64,000 bases of DNA, taken from NCBI RefSeq assembly GCF_000482865.1, contig NZ_AXWW01000027.1, positions 48,131 to 112,130 of the forward strand, read 5' to 3'. Origin of the DNA: Actinokineospora inagensis DSM 44258. Lineage in GTDB: Bacteria > Actinomycetota > Actinomycetes > Mycobacteriales > Pseudonocardiaceae. Made by a program: the position numbers and the translations under genes. This document shows positions 54,876 to 64,000 of this stretch, in pieces (positions within the stretch are counted from its first letter, which is position 1; each line of letters starts with the position of its first letter). Under the pieces are notes generated by a model that worked only from the letters and a program-made list of their open reading frames with translations, was not told where the DNA came from and made no database searches.

Positions 54876-55664
54876 TCACCGGCCGCGCAGGTAGGCCAAC
54901 TGCGCCTGGACCGACCACTCGGCGGGCCCCCACAGGGACTTGTCCACATCGGCGTACACGATCTCGACGATCTGGCGCGGCGTGGCGTCCGGTCCGATGT
55001 GGGCAAGGGCGGCGCGGATCTGGTCGAGTCGCTGTTCCCGGTGGGCGAGGTACTCCCGTGCCACGCCAACGAGATCGGGGAGTTCCGGGCCGTGTCCCGG
55101 TAGGACGGCGGTGTTCGGCGCGCGCCCGGCGAGCGTGCGCAAGGCGTCCAGGTACGCGCCGAGCTGACCGTCCGGCGGTGCGATGACGGTGGTGCCGCGA
55201 CCCAGGATCGTGTCCCCGGTGAGCACGGCCGACTGTCCATTGTGGTCGATCGCGAAGCAGACCGAGTCGCTGGAGTGGCCGGGGGTGTGCAGGACTTCGA
55301 GGTCCAACCCGGCGAGGGTGAGCGTGTCACCGTCGCGCAGCGGGCCCTCGCCGTGGCACAGGGCCTGGTCGAACGCCCGCACGGGCGCGTTCGCCTTGTC
55401 CGCCAACCACTTCGCCCCGCCGACGTGGTCCTCGTGGTGGTGAGTGATCAACACGGCCTCGATGGGGCCCGCGGCCGCGAGGACCCGCTCCAGGTGCGGG
55501 ATGTCCAGCTCGCCGGGGTCGACAACGGCAGTATGGGTGGAGTCCGGGGCACGCAGCAGCCAGGTGTTGGTTCCGTCCAGTGTCAACGGACCGGGGTTGT
55601 CCTCCAGGAGAACACTCGCGAACGGGGTGACCTGCCGCGCGACGCCGTAAGCCGGGTGGGTCAT
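54876..55664 (-). CDS. Metallo-beta-lactamase-fold hydrolase (Rv3677c-like)
   Basis: 262 residues. Zinc ligands: LITHHHEDHVGGAKWL, HTPGHSSDSVCF, LTGDTILG and LPGHGP. A C-terminal helical extension (EYLAHREQRLDQIRAALAH) is typical of the LACTB2-like RNase/thioesterase branch. ATG 55664 is preceded by GGAG five bases upstream; a GTG two codons earlier overlaps that site. Function beyond hydrolase is not known. Confidence 0.88.
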   Translation of the reverse strand: MTHPAYGVARQVTPFASVLLEDNPGPLTLDGTNTWLLRAPDSTHTAVVDPGELDIPHLERVLAAAGPIEAVLITHHHEDHVGGAKWLADKANAPVRAFDQALCHGEGPLRDGDTLTLAGLDLEVLHTPGHSSDSVCFAIDHNGQSAVLTGDTILGRGTTVIAPPDGQLGAYLDALRTLAGRAPNTAVLPGHGPELPDLVGVAREYLAHREQRLDQIRAALAHIGPDATPRQIVEIVYADVDKSLWGPAEWSVQAQLAYLRGR

Positions 55665-55723
55665 CAGCACTCCGTTGGGTCAGGGTCCGGTACCGCGACA
55701 GTAACCCGGATAGGGTCGGGCCC

Positions 55724-56530
55724 GTGCCCGAGTTGCCTGAGGAGATGGTCCTGCCGGAGGGGTTCGTCCTGCCGGAGGTGCCCGACCCGCCCGTCACCCC
55801 CAAGGACGCCGCCACCGTCATGTTGGTGCGCGACGGCTTGACCGGCCTGGAGGTCTTCCTCCTCCGCCGCGTCCTGGGCATGGCCTTCGCGGGCGGGATG
55901 ACCGTCTTCCCCGGCGGCGGCGTGGACCCCCGCGACGCCGACACGACCATCCGCTGGCACGGTGAACCCGCCGACTGGTGGGCCACCCGGTTCGGCTGCG
56001 CCGAGTCGCTGGCCCGTTCCCTGGTGTGCGCGGCGGTCCGGGAGACGTACGAGGAATCGGGCGTCCTCTTGGCTGGCCCGGACGGCGACAGCATCGTGTC
56101 GGACACGCGTCCCTACCACTCCGCACGCCAAGACCTCGTCGACCGGAAGTACTCCTTCGCCGAGTTCCTCGGCACGCACGACCTCGTCCTGCGGGCCGAC
56201 CTGCTGCGCCCCTGGTCCAACTGGGTCACTCCCGAACCGGAGCCCCGCCGCTACGACACGCGCTTCTTCCTCGCCGCGCTGCCCGCCGGGCAGGTCGCGG
56301 ACGGCGCGACCACCGAGGCGGACGACGCGGCCTGGCAACAGCCCAACACCGCCATCGCCGACTGGCGTTCCGGCACCCGCTCCCTCATGCCGCCCACCTG
56401 GATGACCCTCACCGAACTGTCCCAACACCCCGACGTCGCCTCGGCCATGGCCTCGTCCCGAACCATCAGCAAGGTCCTGCCGAAACTCGTCCGCGAGGGC
56501 GGCAAGATCCGGGTCACCCTCGACACGTGA
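55724..56530 (+). CDS. Nudix hydrolase with long insertion, NUDT19-like
   Basis: 268 residues. The Nudix box is split: MTVFPGGGVDPRDAD, then a ~30-residue insertion, then CAAVRETYEESGVLL. This is the pattern of the NUDT7/NUDT19 (CoA-diphosphatase-like) branch. GTG 55724 is seven bases after TAGGGT, a leaderless pattern. Divergent from the MBL gene. Substrate unknown. Confidence 0.85.
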   Translation: MPELPEEMVLPEGFVLPEVPDPPVTPKDAATVMLVRDGLTGLEVFLLRRVLGMAFAGGMTVFPGGGVDPRDADTTIRWHGEPADWWATRFGCAESLARSLVCAAVRETYEESGVLLAGPDGDSIVSDTRPYHSARQDLVDRKYSFAEFLGTHDLVLRADLLRPWSNWVTPEPEPRRYDTRFFLAALPAGQVADGATTEADDAAWQQPNTAIADWRSGTRSLMPPTWMTLTELSQHPDVASAMASSRTISKVLPKLVREGGKIRVTLDT

Positions 56531-56547
56531 TCAGTCCTGTGAATGCG

Positions 56548-56579
56548 AACGGGGTCCACGCGAACGCGCGGACCCCGTT
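56548..56579. terminator. Bidirectional terminator between the Nudix gene and the dpp operon
   Basis: AACGGGGTCC pairs with GGACCCCGTT, extended inward by CGCG/CGCG, between convergent stops. Confidence 0.8.
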
Positions 56580-56592
56580 GCCAAGCCGGTGT

Positions 56593-57654
56593 TCAGCCCA
56601 CCGGGCTGGTCGTCACCTTGTCCTTGTTCTCCGGGAAGTGGCAAGCGGCCTGGTGGCCTGGTGCCAAGTCGACCAGCAGGGGTTCCTTGGTCTTGCACAC
56701 TTCCTGCGCCTTCCAGCACCGCGTGTGGAAGCGGCAGCCGGACGGCGGGTTGATCGGGCTCGGGACGTCGCCCTGGAGCCGGATCCGCTCGCGGTTCTCC
56801 CGGCGGGCGGTGTCCGGGATCGGGACGGCGGACAGCAGGGCCACGGTGTACGGGTGCATGGGGCGCTCGTACAGGGCGGTGCGGTCGGCGACCTCCATGA
56901 TCTTGCCCAGGTACATGACCGCGACCCGGTCCGACACGTGCCGCACGACCGAGAGGTCGTGGGCGATCATGACGTAGGTCAGGTCGAACTCGTTCTGCAG
57001 GTCTTCGAGCAGGTTGACGACCTGGGCCTGGATGGACACGTCGAGCGCGGAGACCGGCTCGTCGGCCACGATCAGCTTCGGCCGCAGGGCCAGCGTGCGG
57101 GCGATGCCGATGCGCTGGCGCTGGCCGCCGGAGAACTCGTGCGGGTAGCGGTTGTAGTGCTCGGGGTTGAGGCCGACCAGTTCCAGCAGGTCCTGGACCG
57201 CGCGCTTGACGCCGTGCTCGGTCTTGACGTTCTGCAGCCGGAACGGGGCGCCGACGATGGTGCCGACGGTGTGCCGGGGGTTCAGCGACGAGTACGGGTC
57301 CTGGAAGATCATCTGGATGTCGCGGCGCAGCGGGCGCATCGAACCCATGGACAGGTGGGTGATGTCCCGCCCGTCCAGGGTGATCTTGCCGCCGGTCGGC
57401 TCGATGAGCCGGGTCAGCAGCCGACCCGTCGTCGTCTTGCCGCAGCCGGACTCGCCGACCAGCGACAGCGTCTCGCCGCGCCGCACGGAGAAGGTCAGGC
57501 CGTCGACCGCCTGCACCGCGCCGACCTGGCGCTGCAGCAGGCCGCGCCGGATCGGGAAGTGCTTCTGCAGGTCGGTGGCGACGAGCAGGTCGTCGCCGAC
57601 GCGGCGGTCGGCCGCCGCGGATTCGGTCTTGGTGCTCACGGCGTCCTCACTCAC
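56593..57654 (-). CDS. dppF: Dipeptide/oligopeptide ABC transporter ATP-binding protein, DppF type
   Basis: 353 residues. Walker [18 protein letters not shown]-loop [17 protein letters not shown] signature [14 protein letters not shown], Walker [14 protein letters not shown]. The C-terminal oligopeptide-transporter extension has the Cys pattern [16 protein letters not shown], likely an iron-sulfur or structural motif of this subfamily. GTG 57654 overlaps the DppD stop by four bases; GTG 57639 is an alternative start. Last gene of the operon. Confidence 0.92.
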   Translation of the reverse strand: MSEDAVSTKTESAAADRRVGDDLLVATDLQKHFPIRRGLLQRQVGAVQAVDGLTFSVRRGETLSLVGESGCGKTTTGRLLTRLIEPTGGKITLDGRDITHLSMGSMRPLRRDIQMIFQDPYSSLNPRHTVGTIVGAPFRLQNVKTEHGVKRAVQDLLELVGLNPEHYNRYPHEFSGGQRQRIGIARTLALRPKLIVADEPVSALDVSIQAQVVNLLEDLQNEFDLTYVMIAHDLSVVRHVSDRVAVMYLGKIMEVADRTALYERPMHPYTVALLSAVPIPDTARRENRERIRLQGDVPSPINPPSGCRFHTRCWKAQEVCKTKEPLLVDLAPGHQAACHFPENKDKVTTSPVG

Positions 57655-58730
57655 AGCTTCGGCCTGATCTCGGTGTCCCAGATGCGCTGCCGTTCCTCGG
57701 CGGGGAGGTGGCAGGCGATGTGGTGGCCACCGCCGATGTCGCGGAACTCGGGGCGCACCGTGAAGCTCAGGTCGCCGTTGGTGCCCGCGTAGGAGCACCG
57801 GGGGTTGAACGGGCACCCCTCCGGCACGTTGATCAGGCTGGGCGGCGTGCCCTTGATCGGCTGCAGCCGCTCGGTGCGCTCCCGGTCCAGCCGGGGCATC
57901 GACCCGAGCAGACCCCAGGTGTACGGGTGCTGCGGGGAGTTGAAGATGTCCGCGGCGGTGCTGTACTCCACGGCGCGACCGGCGTACATGACCATGATGT
58001 CGTCGGCCAACTCCGCCACCACACCAAGGTCGTGGGTGATGATGATGACCGCCGAGTTGAACTCCGCCTGCAGGTCCCGGATCAGGTCCAGGATCTGCGC
58101 CTGCACCGTCACGTCCAGCGCGGTGGTCGGCTCGTCGGCGATCAGCAGCTCCGGGTCGCAGGACAGCGCCATCGCGATCATCGCGCGCTGCCGCATGCCA
58201 CCGGAGAACTGGTGCGGGTAGTCGTCCACCCTGGACTTCGGGTTCGGGATGCCGACCCGGTCCAGCAGGTCGATGGCGTGCTTGCGGGCGACCGCCTTGG
58301 TGACCTTGTTGTGCACCCGGTAGGCCTCCACGATCTGGTTGCCCACCGTGTAGAACGGGTGCATCGCGGACAGCGGGTCCTGGAAGATCATCGCCATCCG
58401 CTTGCCGCGCAACTGGCGGACCTGGTCCGGCGGCAGGTCGACCAGGTCCTGGCCGTCCAGCAGGATCTCACCGGTGATCTTGGCGGTACCGCGCTTGTGC
58501 AAGCCCATGATCGACAGGCTGGTCACGCTCTTGCCGGACCCCGACTCGCCGACGATGCCGAGGGTCTTGCCCCGGTCGACGGAGAAGGACAGGTTGTCGA
58601 CCGACTTGACCACGCCGTCGTCGGTCGGGAAGTGCACCCGCAGTTCGCGGACCCGCAGGAACGGCGCACCACTCGCGGCGGGCCGGTTCGCGGCGGCCGC
58701 GGCGAGGTTGTCTTCGGAACTCTGGCTCAC
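57651..58730 (-). CDS. dppD: Dipeptide/oligopeptide ABC transporter ATP-binding protein, DppD type
   Basis: 359 residues. Walker [18 protein letters not shown]-loop [14 protein letters not shown], signature [14 protein letters not shown], Walker [14 protein letters not shown], and a C-terminal Cys pattern [11 protein letters not shown]. It pairs with DppF to form the ATPase of the importer. GTG 58730 overlaps the dppB stop by four bases. Confidence 0.93.
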   Translation of the reverse strand: MSQSSEDNLAAAAANRPAASGAPFLRVRELRVHFPTDDGVVKSVDNLSFSVDRGKTLGIVGESGSGKSVTSLSIMGLHKRGTAKITGEILLDGQDLVDLPPDQVRQLRGKRMAMIFQDPLSAMHPFYTVGNQIVEAYRVHNKVTKAVARKHAIDLLDRVGIPNPKSRVDDYPHQFSGGMRQRAMIAMALSCDPELLIADEPTTALDVTVQAQILDLIRDLQAEFNSAVIIITHDLGVVAELADDIMVMYAGRAVEYSTAADIFNSPQHPYTWGLLGSMPRLDRERTERLQPIKGTPPSLINVPEGCPFNPRCSYAGTNGDLSFTVRPEFRDIGGGHHIACHLPAEERQRIWDTEIRPKL

Positions 58731-59752
58731 TTTGCGCGCACCCTCGGGTCGACGACGGCGTACAGGAGGTCAACGACCAGGTTGGCGATGACCACGAAGA
58801 AGGCGGCCAGAATCGTCACGCCCATCACCTTGGGCAGGTCGTAGTTGGTGATGCCGTCGATGGCGTACTTGCCCAGACCCTGCAGCGAGAACGCGCTCTC
58901 GGTGAGGATCGCGCCGCCGAGCAGCAGACCGACGTCCAGGCCGAAGATGGTCAGGATCGGGGTCAGCGCGCCGCGCAGGCCGTGCCGGACGACGACGGTC
59001 CGCTCGCGCAGGCCCTTGGCCCTGGCGGTGCGGATGAAGTCCTCGTTCATCGTCTCCAGCATCCCGGCCCTGGTGAGCCGCGCGTACTGGGCGGAGAACA
59101 GCAGCGCCAGCGTGATCCACGGCAGCAGCAGGTCGTAGGCCCACTCGCCGGGGTTGTCCAGGAACGGGGTGTACGAGCCGCCGACCGCGGTCCAGCCCAG
59201 GTTGTAGCTGAAGATCGACAGCGACAGCAGGCCGGTGAAGAAGATCGGCAGCGACACACCCGCCAGCGACACGCCCATCGCGGCGCGGTCGAAGATGGTG
59301 CCCTTGCGCAGCGCGGAGATGGTGCCGACCGCGACCCCGCCGAGCAGCCACAGGATGGCGGCGCCGATGGCCAGCGACAGGGTGACCGGCAACCGGTCCA
59401 ACAGGTCGGGCCACACCGGCTGGTGGTTGCGGAAGGAGTAGCCGAGGCACGGTGCCGGGCAGTGCTCGACGCCGCTGCCGTAGCTGTAGTCGGCGCCCGC
59501 GAAGATGCCCTTCACCCATTCCCAGTACTGCTGGTAGATGGGGTCGTAGAAGCCCAGGCGCTGCGCGGTCTCCCGCACGGTGTCGGCCGTGGCGGCCCGG
59601 CCGACGTAACGGGTCGCCAGGGTCTCCGGCGTCGCGCCGACCAGCTTGGGCATCAGGAAGAAGATCGCGAACGTCACGGCGCTGACGACGAACAGCAGCA
59701 CTACGGCCGCGAAAAGCCGCCGGATGATGTATGTGATCACAGTGGCCGGCAC
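58727..59752 (-). CDS. dppB: Dipeptide/oligopeptide ABC transporter permease, DppB type
   Basis: 341 residues, six membrane helices. An N-terminal helix (ITYIIRRLFAAVVLLFVVSA), a large periplasmic loop and the EAA-like coupling helix RTARAKGLRERTVVVRHGLR. Start GTG 59752 lacks an obvious ribosome-binding site; GTG 59740 is an alternative. It is separated from dppA by a 15-bp perfect hairpin that probably lowers permease expression relative to the binding protein. Confidence 0.92.
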   Translation of the reverse strand: MPATVITYIIRRLFAAVVLLFVVSAVTFAIFFLMPKLVGATPETLATRYVGRAATADTVRETAQRLGFYDPIYQQYWEWVKGIFAGADYSYGSGVEHCPAPCLGYSFRNHQPVWPDLLDRLPVTLSLAIGAAILWLLGGVAVGTISALRKGTIFDRAAMGVSLAGVSLPIFFTGLLSLSIFSYNLGWTAVGGSYTPFLDNPGEWAYDLLLPWITLALLFSAQYARLTRAGMLETMNEDFIRTARAKGLRERTVVVRHGLRGALTPILTIFGLDVGLLLGGAILTESAFSLQGLGKYAIDGITNYDLPKVMGVTILAAFFVVIANLVVDLLYAVVDPRVRAK

Positions 59753-59753
59753 C

Positions 59754-59790
59754 GGAGACAGGCCCGGGAGATCGTCCCGGGCCTGTCTCC
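59754..59790 (-). terminator. Intercistronic hairpin between dppA and dppB
   Basis: GGAGACAGGCCCGGG pairs perfectly with CCCGGGCCTGTCTCC around a seven-base loop. There is no U-tract. This is typical of a partial terminator or mRNA-stabilising stem after a binding-protein gene. Confidence 0.8.
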
Positions 59791-59834
59791 TGTCGCCTTC
59801 ACCTACCTAACGTCAACTCACCGGGGAGGAGGTT

Positions 59835-61604
59835 TTACGCGACACCGAGGGACAGGTAGTCGTACTGCCCGAAGGCCTGCGAGACGAAGACGTTGGTCAG
59901 CTTCTTCGGCCGCACCAGCAGCGCCTTGGCGTGCACGCCGGGCAGGACCACGGCCTCCTCCATGACGCGCTTGTCGATCGCGCCCCAGTCGGCCTCGCGC
60001 TTGGCCTTGTCGGTCTCACCGATGGCGTCGTCGAGCATCTTGTCGACCTCGGGGATGCGCACGGAGGTGTTCGACGAACCACCGGTCTCCCGAATGACCC
60101 GCGAGTCGACGATCTGGGACAGGAAGCCGAAGCCGTCCGGCCAGTCCGCCTGCCACCCGTTGAGCACCAGGCCCAGCTTGTTCGCCTTGACGTACGGCGG
60201 GTTGCCCGCGAACTGGGAGAAGTAGTCACCCTGCGGGAACGCCTTCAGGGTCAGCTTGATGCCCGCCCGCTGCAGCGCCTGCTGCAGGGCCTCGGCCGCG
60301 GCCTTCTCCTTGGGGCGCTCGGCGCGGTAGGAGATGTTGGTCTCGAAACCGTTGGGCTGCCCGCACTCCTGCAGCTTCTGCTTCGCCTTGTCGACGTCGC
60401 CCTTGTTGTCCGGACCGGCCGGGTACAGGTTGAAGTTGGTGGCACCCGGGATCTGCGGCGGCAGCAGCGTGGTCCCGATGTCGCCACCGGAGAACGCGCC
60501 GCCGTAAGCGGTCTGGTAGGCGGTGCGGTCGGTCGCGTACTCCACGGCCTCGCGGCAAGCCTTGTTGTCCAGCGGCGGGACGGTCGGGTTGATGCTGGTG
60601 TACCACGTGCGCGCGGCGGACGGGTTGTCCGCGTTGGCCTTCAGCGCCGGGTCGCCGAGCACGCGGCTCAGCGAGGCGGGCTGCACACCGGTGCCGGTCA
60701 CGTCGATGTCCAGGTCACCGTTGATGACGCGGTTGTCGATGTCGTCGGCGTTGACGTTCATGGAAACGTCGTACTCGTCCGGCAGGGCCTTGCGGTTCGG
60801 GTCCGTCGACTGGTCCCACTGGTCGTTGCGGACCAGGGTGAAGCCCTTGTCGATCTCGTTCTTGGCGAACTTGTACGGGCCGGTGGCGACCACGTGCTCC
60901 TTGTACTTCGCGCCGGTGTCCTTGGCCTGCGGCACGGGGGCCGTCTGCGGCATCTGGGCGAAGTAGTCGAAACCACCGAAGGCCTGCTTCAGGTGGAAGA
61001 CGATGGTCTGGTCGTCCGGGGTCTGGATCGCCGAGTCGGTGTTGATGTCCGGCGTCTTGAACGGACCCTTGTAACCGGCGGGCAGGTTCAGGTAGCCCTC
61101 GAAGTACGCCGGGCCGTTCGGGAAGGTCACCTTGTCGGTCGACCGCAGGACGGCGTACTTGACGTCCTTCGAGGTCACCGCGGAGCCGTCTTCGAACTTG
61201 ATGCCCTTGCGCAGCTTGTAGGTCCAGGTCTTGCCGCCGTCGCTGGGCTGGCCGAGGCTCTCGGCGAGGTCCGGCACCAGCTCGGAGGAACCGTTGCCCG
61301 CGGCGGGCTTGAACATCACCAGCGAGCGGGTGTAGAGCCGGATGAAGTTCCACGAGTACCCGTAGTAGGTCTCGCCGGGGTCGAGCGAGTCCCAGGTACC
61401 CGCGTTCGCGACCCGGATCGTCCCGCCCTTCTTGTCCGAGGGGTTGAAGACGCTGTTCAGGGCTGCGTTGAAGGCCGGGGTGTTTGTGCCCCCGCTGCCC
61501 CCGGAGCCGCCGCCGTTGGAGCTCGATCCGCCACCACAGGCGGACAGCCCCATGACGACAGCCGCGCCCGCGGCAACCGCGGTAATAAAGCGCTTGCTGT
61601 TCAT
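59835..61604 (-). CDS. dppA: Peptide-binding lipoprotein (family 5 solute-binding protein)
   Basis: 589 residues. Signal peptide with lipobox MGLSACGG, a Gly/Ser/Asn-rich linker, then the SBP_bac_5 domain (DSLDPGETYYGYSWNFIRLY, YKLRKGIKFEDGSAVTSKDV, ATGPYKFAKNEIDKGF). It captures di/oligopeptides outside the membrane and delivers them to DppBC. ATG 61604; the ribosome-binding site (AAAGGG) is rather far upstream. In this window, cell-wall peptides released by the recycling enzymes are plausible cargo, but specificity cannot be read from the sequence. Confidence 0.93.
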   Translation of the reverse strand: MNSKRFITAVAAGAAVVMGLSACGGGSSSNGGGSGGSGGTNTPAFNAALNSVFNPSDKKGGTIRVANAGTWDSLDPGETYYGYSWNFIRLYTRSLVMFKPAAGNGSSELVPDLAESLGQPSDGGKTWTYKLRKGIKFEDGSAVTSKDVKYAVLRSTDKVTFPNGPAYFEGYLNLPAGYKGPFKTPDINTDSAIQTPDDQTIVFHLKQAFGGFDYFAQMPQTAPVPQAKDTGAKYKEHVVATGPYKFAKNEIDKGFTLVRNDQWDQSTDPNRKALPDEYDVSMNVNADDIDNRVINGDLDIDVTGTGVQPASLSRVLGDPALKANADNPSAARTWYTSINPTVPPLDNKACREAVEYATDRTAYQTAYGGAFSGGDIGTTLLPPQIPGATNFNLYPAGPDNKGDVDKAKQKLQECGQPNGFETNISYRAERPKEKAAAEALQQALQRAGIKLTLKAFPQGDYFSQFAGNPPYVKANKLGLVLNGWQADWPDGFGFLSQIVDSRVIRETGGSSNTSVRIPEVDKMLDDAIGETDKAKREADWGAIDKRVMEEAVVLPGVHAKALLVRPKKLTNVFVSQAFGQYDYLSLGVA

Positions 61605-61656
61605 TGTGCTGTTGCACCCTTTCTTCCAGGAGCAATTCCGGGACTTTTGGTCACAC

Positions 61657-62661
61657 CTATCGGGCACGGGGGTCGAGCGCGTCGCGCAGGCCATCGCCGA
61701 ACAGGTTGAACGCGAGCACGGTCACGAAGATGGCGAGACCGGGCCAGAGCATGAAGTGCGGCATCGTGTAGAAACGCGACGCGTCCGAGAGCATGCCGCC
61801 CCAGGTCGCGGTGGGCGCGTTGATGCCGACACCGAGGAACGACAACGCCGACTCGAACAGGATGTTGGTCGGGATCAGCAGTGTCGCGTACACCAGGATC
61901 GGCGCGAACAGGTTCGGCAGCAGCTCGCGGAACAGGATGTACGGACCACGCGCGCCCAGGCTGCGGGCGGCGTCGACGAACTCCCGTTCGCGCAGCGACA
62001 GCGTCTGCCCGCGCACGATCCGGCCGATGTAGGGCCAGTTGAAGAAACCGATGATGAAGATCAGCAGACCGATCCGCACCATCTCCGGGGACAACCCGAA
62101 CACGTTGTCGGGCAGCACACCGACCAGCGCCATCGCGAACACCAGCAGCGGGAAGGCGAGGAACACGTCCATCGCCCGGCTGATCAGGGTGTCCACCCAA
62201 CCGCCGAAGTACCCGGCGATGATGCCCATCGTGGTGCCGATGGCCACCGACACGAGGGTGGCCAGGCTGGCGATCAGCAGCGAGATCCACGACCCGGCGA
62301 AGATGCGGGCCAGGATGTCCCGGCCGTTCACCGGTTCGATGCCCAGCGGGTGCGCGCCGCTCATACCGCCGAGCGCGCCCTTCGGGGCCAGCGTGCCGTT
62401 CTCGGTGTCGATCAGGTCCTGGTGGAACTCGTTGGGGTGAACCACATCGAACACCCGGTCCGCCAGCAGAGCCGCGATCGCCACCAGCACCAGCAGGACG
62501 ATGACCACGGCACCGGCCATGGCGACCTTGTCGCGCTTGAGGCGCAGCCAGGCGATCTGGCCGAGCGAGCGGCCCTGGATCGCCTTCTTGGGCATGCCCT
62601 GCAGCGCGGCCTCCGGGTCCGCGTCCGCGGCTGATCCGGTGACCTCGGGGGGAGCCGTCAT
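61657..62661 (-). CDS. dppC: Dipeptide/oligopeptide ABC transporter permease, DppC type
   Basis: 334 residues, N-terminal cytoplasmic tail and six helices (VAMAGAVVIVLLVLVAIAAL, LLIFIIGFFNWPYIGRIV). The coupling segment is EFVDAARSLGARGPYILFRE. Contains a conserved periplasmic HPLGIEPVNGRDILARI stretch of the DppC/OppC family. It is the promoter-proximal gene, ahead of dppA, instead of following dppB as in most bacteria. Confidence 0.92.
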   Translation of the reverse strand: MTAPPEVTGSAADADPEAALQGMPKKAIQGRSLGQIAWLRLKRDKVAMAGAVVIVLLVLVAIAALLADRVFDVVHPNEFHQDLIDTENGTLAPKGALGGMSGAHPLGIEPVNGRDILARIFAGSWISLLIASLATLVSVAIGTTMGIIAGYFGGWVDTLISRAMDVFLAFPLLVFAMALVGVLPDNVFGLSPEMVRIGLLIFIIGFFNWPYIGRIVRGQTLSLREREFVDAARSLGARGPYILFRELLPNLFAPILVYATLLIPTNILFESALSFLGVGINAPTATWGGMLSDASRFYTMPHFMLWPGLAIFVTVLAFNLFGDGLRDALDPRAR

Positions 62662-62970
62662 GCCGCCATCCGTCCCAGTCCGGGCGTCTGCGCGACAAGT
62701 CGCGGGCAGCGGTCAACGCCGCCCGGTCGACCAAGTCGCGCGGATCGCTGGTAAGCCATCACGCACTCCTCGTGTCCGGTCTCACTGTCTCCGGGATCTC
62801 ACCGTGTGGTGGCCGACCATAGCCGTTCAGGTCTGCATCCCTTAGCTACGGGAGGTCACGATCCGGCCAACTGCTATACACGGAATCACCAGTTCGCGAC
62901 GGAAATGACACGCACAGTGACAATTGGCCGAAACTTGTCCGCTGAACGGACGGATGACGGCAGTGAGCGG
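62662..62970. other. Upstream region of the dpp operon
   Basis: 309 bp without a gene, between dppC and the kinase gene (both minus strand). It must carry the dpp promoter. Candidate boxes on the minus strand are TATAGC near 62873 and TTGTCA near 62918, but spacing is poor. No regulatory palindrome is clear. Confidence 0.4.
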
Positions 62971-63519
62971 TCACACAGTTACTCGTACCGACGCCCTCGT
63001 CACCGTGCGGTCCACCCCGTACCAACCGGCCTCGAAGTCCTGCCACCGCCGCAGTTCCACCCGGGACTCCGCGCCATCGCGCGCCACCGTCCGGCGCAGC
63101 CGCTCGGCCGGATCGGGCAGATCGCACCAGACCAACACGGACAGTCGCGAAGCCACCGCCCGCCGCCCCGCCGAAACCCCCTCCACCAGCAGGATTCCGA
63201 CGGGCTCGACGTCAATCCAGTCCCCCGGCTCCGGCACCCCGTTCACCCAGCGTATCCGCCGGTACCGCCCCGCCCGCCCCACCGACAACGGCTTGAGCAC
63301 CCCGTCGACTAATCGCGGCCACCAGCCAACCGGATCGTCCCAAGTGGCGAAGTCATCGGTCGGCACCAAAGCCGCGCCCGGCAACCGCCCCACCAACCGC
63401 CGGGCGAACGTACTCTTCCCCGACCCCGACGGCCCCTCCACCGCCACCAACCGCACCCGCCCCAACCGCGCGGGCGCCGCCTCGACCAGCCGAACAACCC
63501 CATCGACCACACTGTTCAC
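62971..63519 (-). CDS. P-loop kinase, uridine-kinase-like
   Basis: 182 residues. Walker A is VAVEGPSGSGKSTFARRL, followed by LVPTDDFATWDDP and ILLVEGVSAGRRAV, the uridine kinase/AAA_33 arrangement (substrate Asp pair, then a lid region rich in Arg). GTG 63519 is six bases after CAGACT (leaderless pattern). Actinobacterial relatives are annotated as uridine kinase-like; substrate uncertain. Confidence 0.8.
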   Translation of the reverse strand: MNSVVDGVVRLVEAAPARLGRVRLVAVEGPSGSGKSTFARRLVGRLPGAALVPTDDFATWDDPVGWWPRLVDGVLKPLSVGRAGRYRRIRWVNGVPEPGDWIDVEPVGILLVEGVSAGRRAVASRLSVLVWCDLPDPAERLRRTVARDGAESRVELRRWQDFEAGWYGVDRTVTRASVRVTV

Positions 63520-63905
63520 CCACCCAGTCTGATCGCCCCCCGACCCGGTCGCCTCCCCCGCCACACGTTGCCCACCAACCTTTCACCCATCCCGGTTGCG
63601 ATCCCCCAGGCGTGATCGCCCTTGCGGTTCCGCTCCCGAATGCCCTGGCCTGGCCGCCATCCGGTGGTGTTCCGGCCGCCTGCCTGTGCGGTCTCCGCCT
63701 GACTTTTCCGCTGCCGCTGCTGTGTTTTCCCGGCTTCCGGCCCGCGTGGTTCTCCGGTGGGTGCGGTTTCCCGGCCTCCGCCAGATATCTCTTGTGGCAC
63801 AACCATTCGCGCCGCACCCGCTGACCACGGGCAGCAACCTCTCAACCTGACCAGCGGCAAACCCAGTCCCACCAACCAAAGCCACCACCATCCCGGCGGC
63901 TCCGC
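63520..63905. other. Non-coding stretch before the hexamer repeat
   Basis: No frame shows convincing coding character or a ribosome-binding site. The sequence is T/C-rich on the + strand from 63620 to 63780. Nothing else recognised. Confidence 0.4.
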
Positions 63906-64000
63906 CCCAAGCCCAAGCCCAAGCCCAAGCCCAAGCCCAAGCCCAAGCCCAAGCCCAAGCCCAAGCCCAAGCCCAAGCCCAAGCCCAAGCCCAAGCCCAA
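63906..64000. repeat. Perfect (CCCAAG)n hexamer microsatellite reaching the window edge
   Basis: About 16 uninterrupted copies of a six-base unit (CCCAAG on +, CTTGGG on -). The array continues beyond the window, so its length and function cannot be judged. If translated it would give dipeptide repeats such as (Pro-Lys), (Pro-Ser), (Ala-Gln) or, on the minus strand, (Leu-Gly). Confidence 0.95.

Noticed and set aside
63906..64000. CRISPR array
   Set aside because: The repeats are directly adjacent hexamers with no spacers.

Overview
The window is high-GC DNA (strong G/C bias at third codon positions, many GTG starts, many genes apparently starting directly downstream of a TANNNT box) from an actinobacterium. 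Gene content and order point to the Pseudonocardiales (Actinokineospora/Saccharothrix/Lentzea-like); the genus cannot be fixed from the sequence alone. It is ordinary chromosome: I see no prophage, plasmid, integrase, transposase or CRISPR array.

Most of the window is a shuffled version of a conserved actinobacterial neighbourhood known from Mycobacterium tuberculosis (Rv3658c to Rv3683, plus asd-ask-leuA, Rv3708c-Rv3710). Left end (1-4200): tadB/cpaF/ssd (Flp-pilus-like export and septum-site protein) and a HAD-IB phosphatase. 4700-10343: an inserted N-acetylmuramic acid recycling cluster (nagZ-amiE-murR-murQ). 10344-11247: a non-coding repeat block with a 149-bp inverted repeat and a ~50-bp minisatellite. 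11248-14234: a degenerate Fic-fold protein, a membrane GGDEF protein and two tiny ORFs for the same hexapeptide. 14235-25086: acs, plsC, a VIT transporter, nhaA, a holin-X-like protein, ephE, then the compact minus-strand operon nth-tlpA-nudix-marP, and crp.

25087-40315: a strongly structured non-coding stretch, an MFS exporter with an operator-like repeat, a second sliding-clamp-like protein, an oxidoreductase, leuA with a leucine leader-peptide attenuator, a dispersed repeat, twin small membrane proteins, a nitroreductase, a PIG-V-like glycosyltransferase, ask-asd, another MFS exporter, a Gly/Leu-rich secreted protein and two hypotheticals. 40399-45884: two alpha/beta hydrolases, an FMN reductase, tRNA-Pro(CGG), a metallophosphoesterase and YqeY.

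45932-54834: a minus-strand operon with two paralogous proteins of unknown family, RidA and a DUF4177 protein; then the Get3/ArsA-like ATPase pair, a non-coding repeat block, whiB4 and ponA2 (PASTA-containing penicillin-binding protein). 54876-64000: a metallo-beta-lactamase-fold hydrolase, a Nudix protein, a complete dipeptide/oligopeptide ABC transporter in the order C-A-B-D-F, a small P-loop kinase and a (CCCAAG)n repeat that runs into the window edge.

Themes: cell-wall synthesis and recycling (nagZ, amiE, murQ/R, ponA2, dpp), redox and stress sensing (whiB4, the ATPase pair, marP, tlpA, crp) and aspartate/branched-chain amino-acid biosynthesis (ask, asd, leuA). The least explained items are the paralogous pair at 45932-47421, the twin hexapeptide ORFs at 13533-13633, the dispersed DnaA-box-carrying repeat and the structured region after crp.
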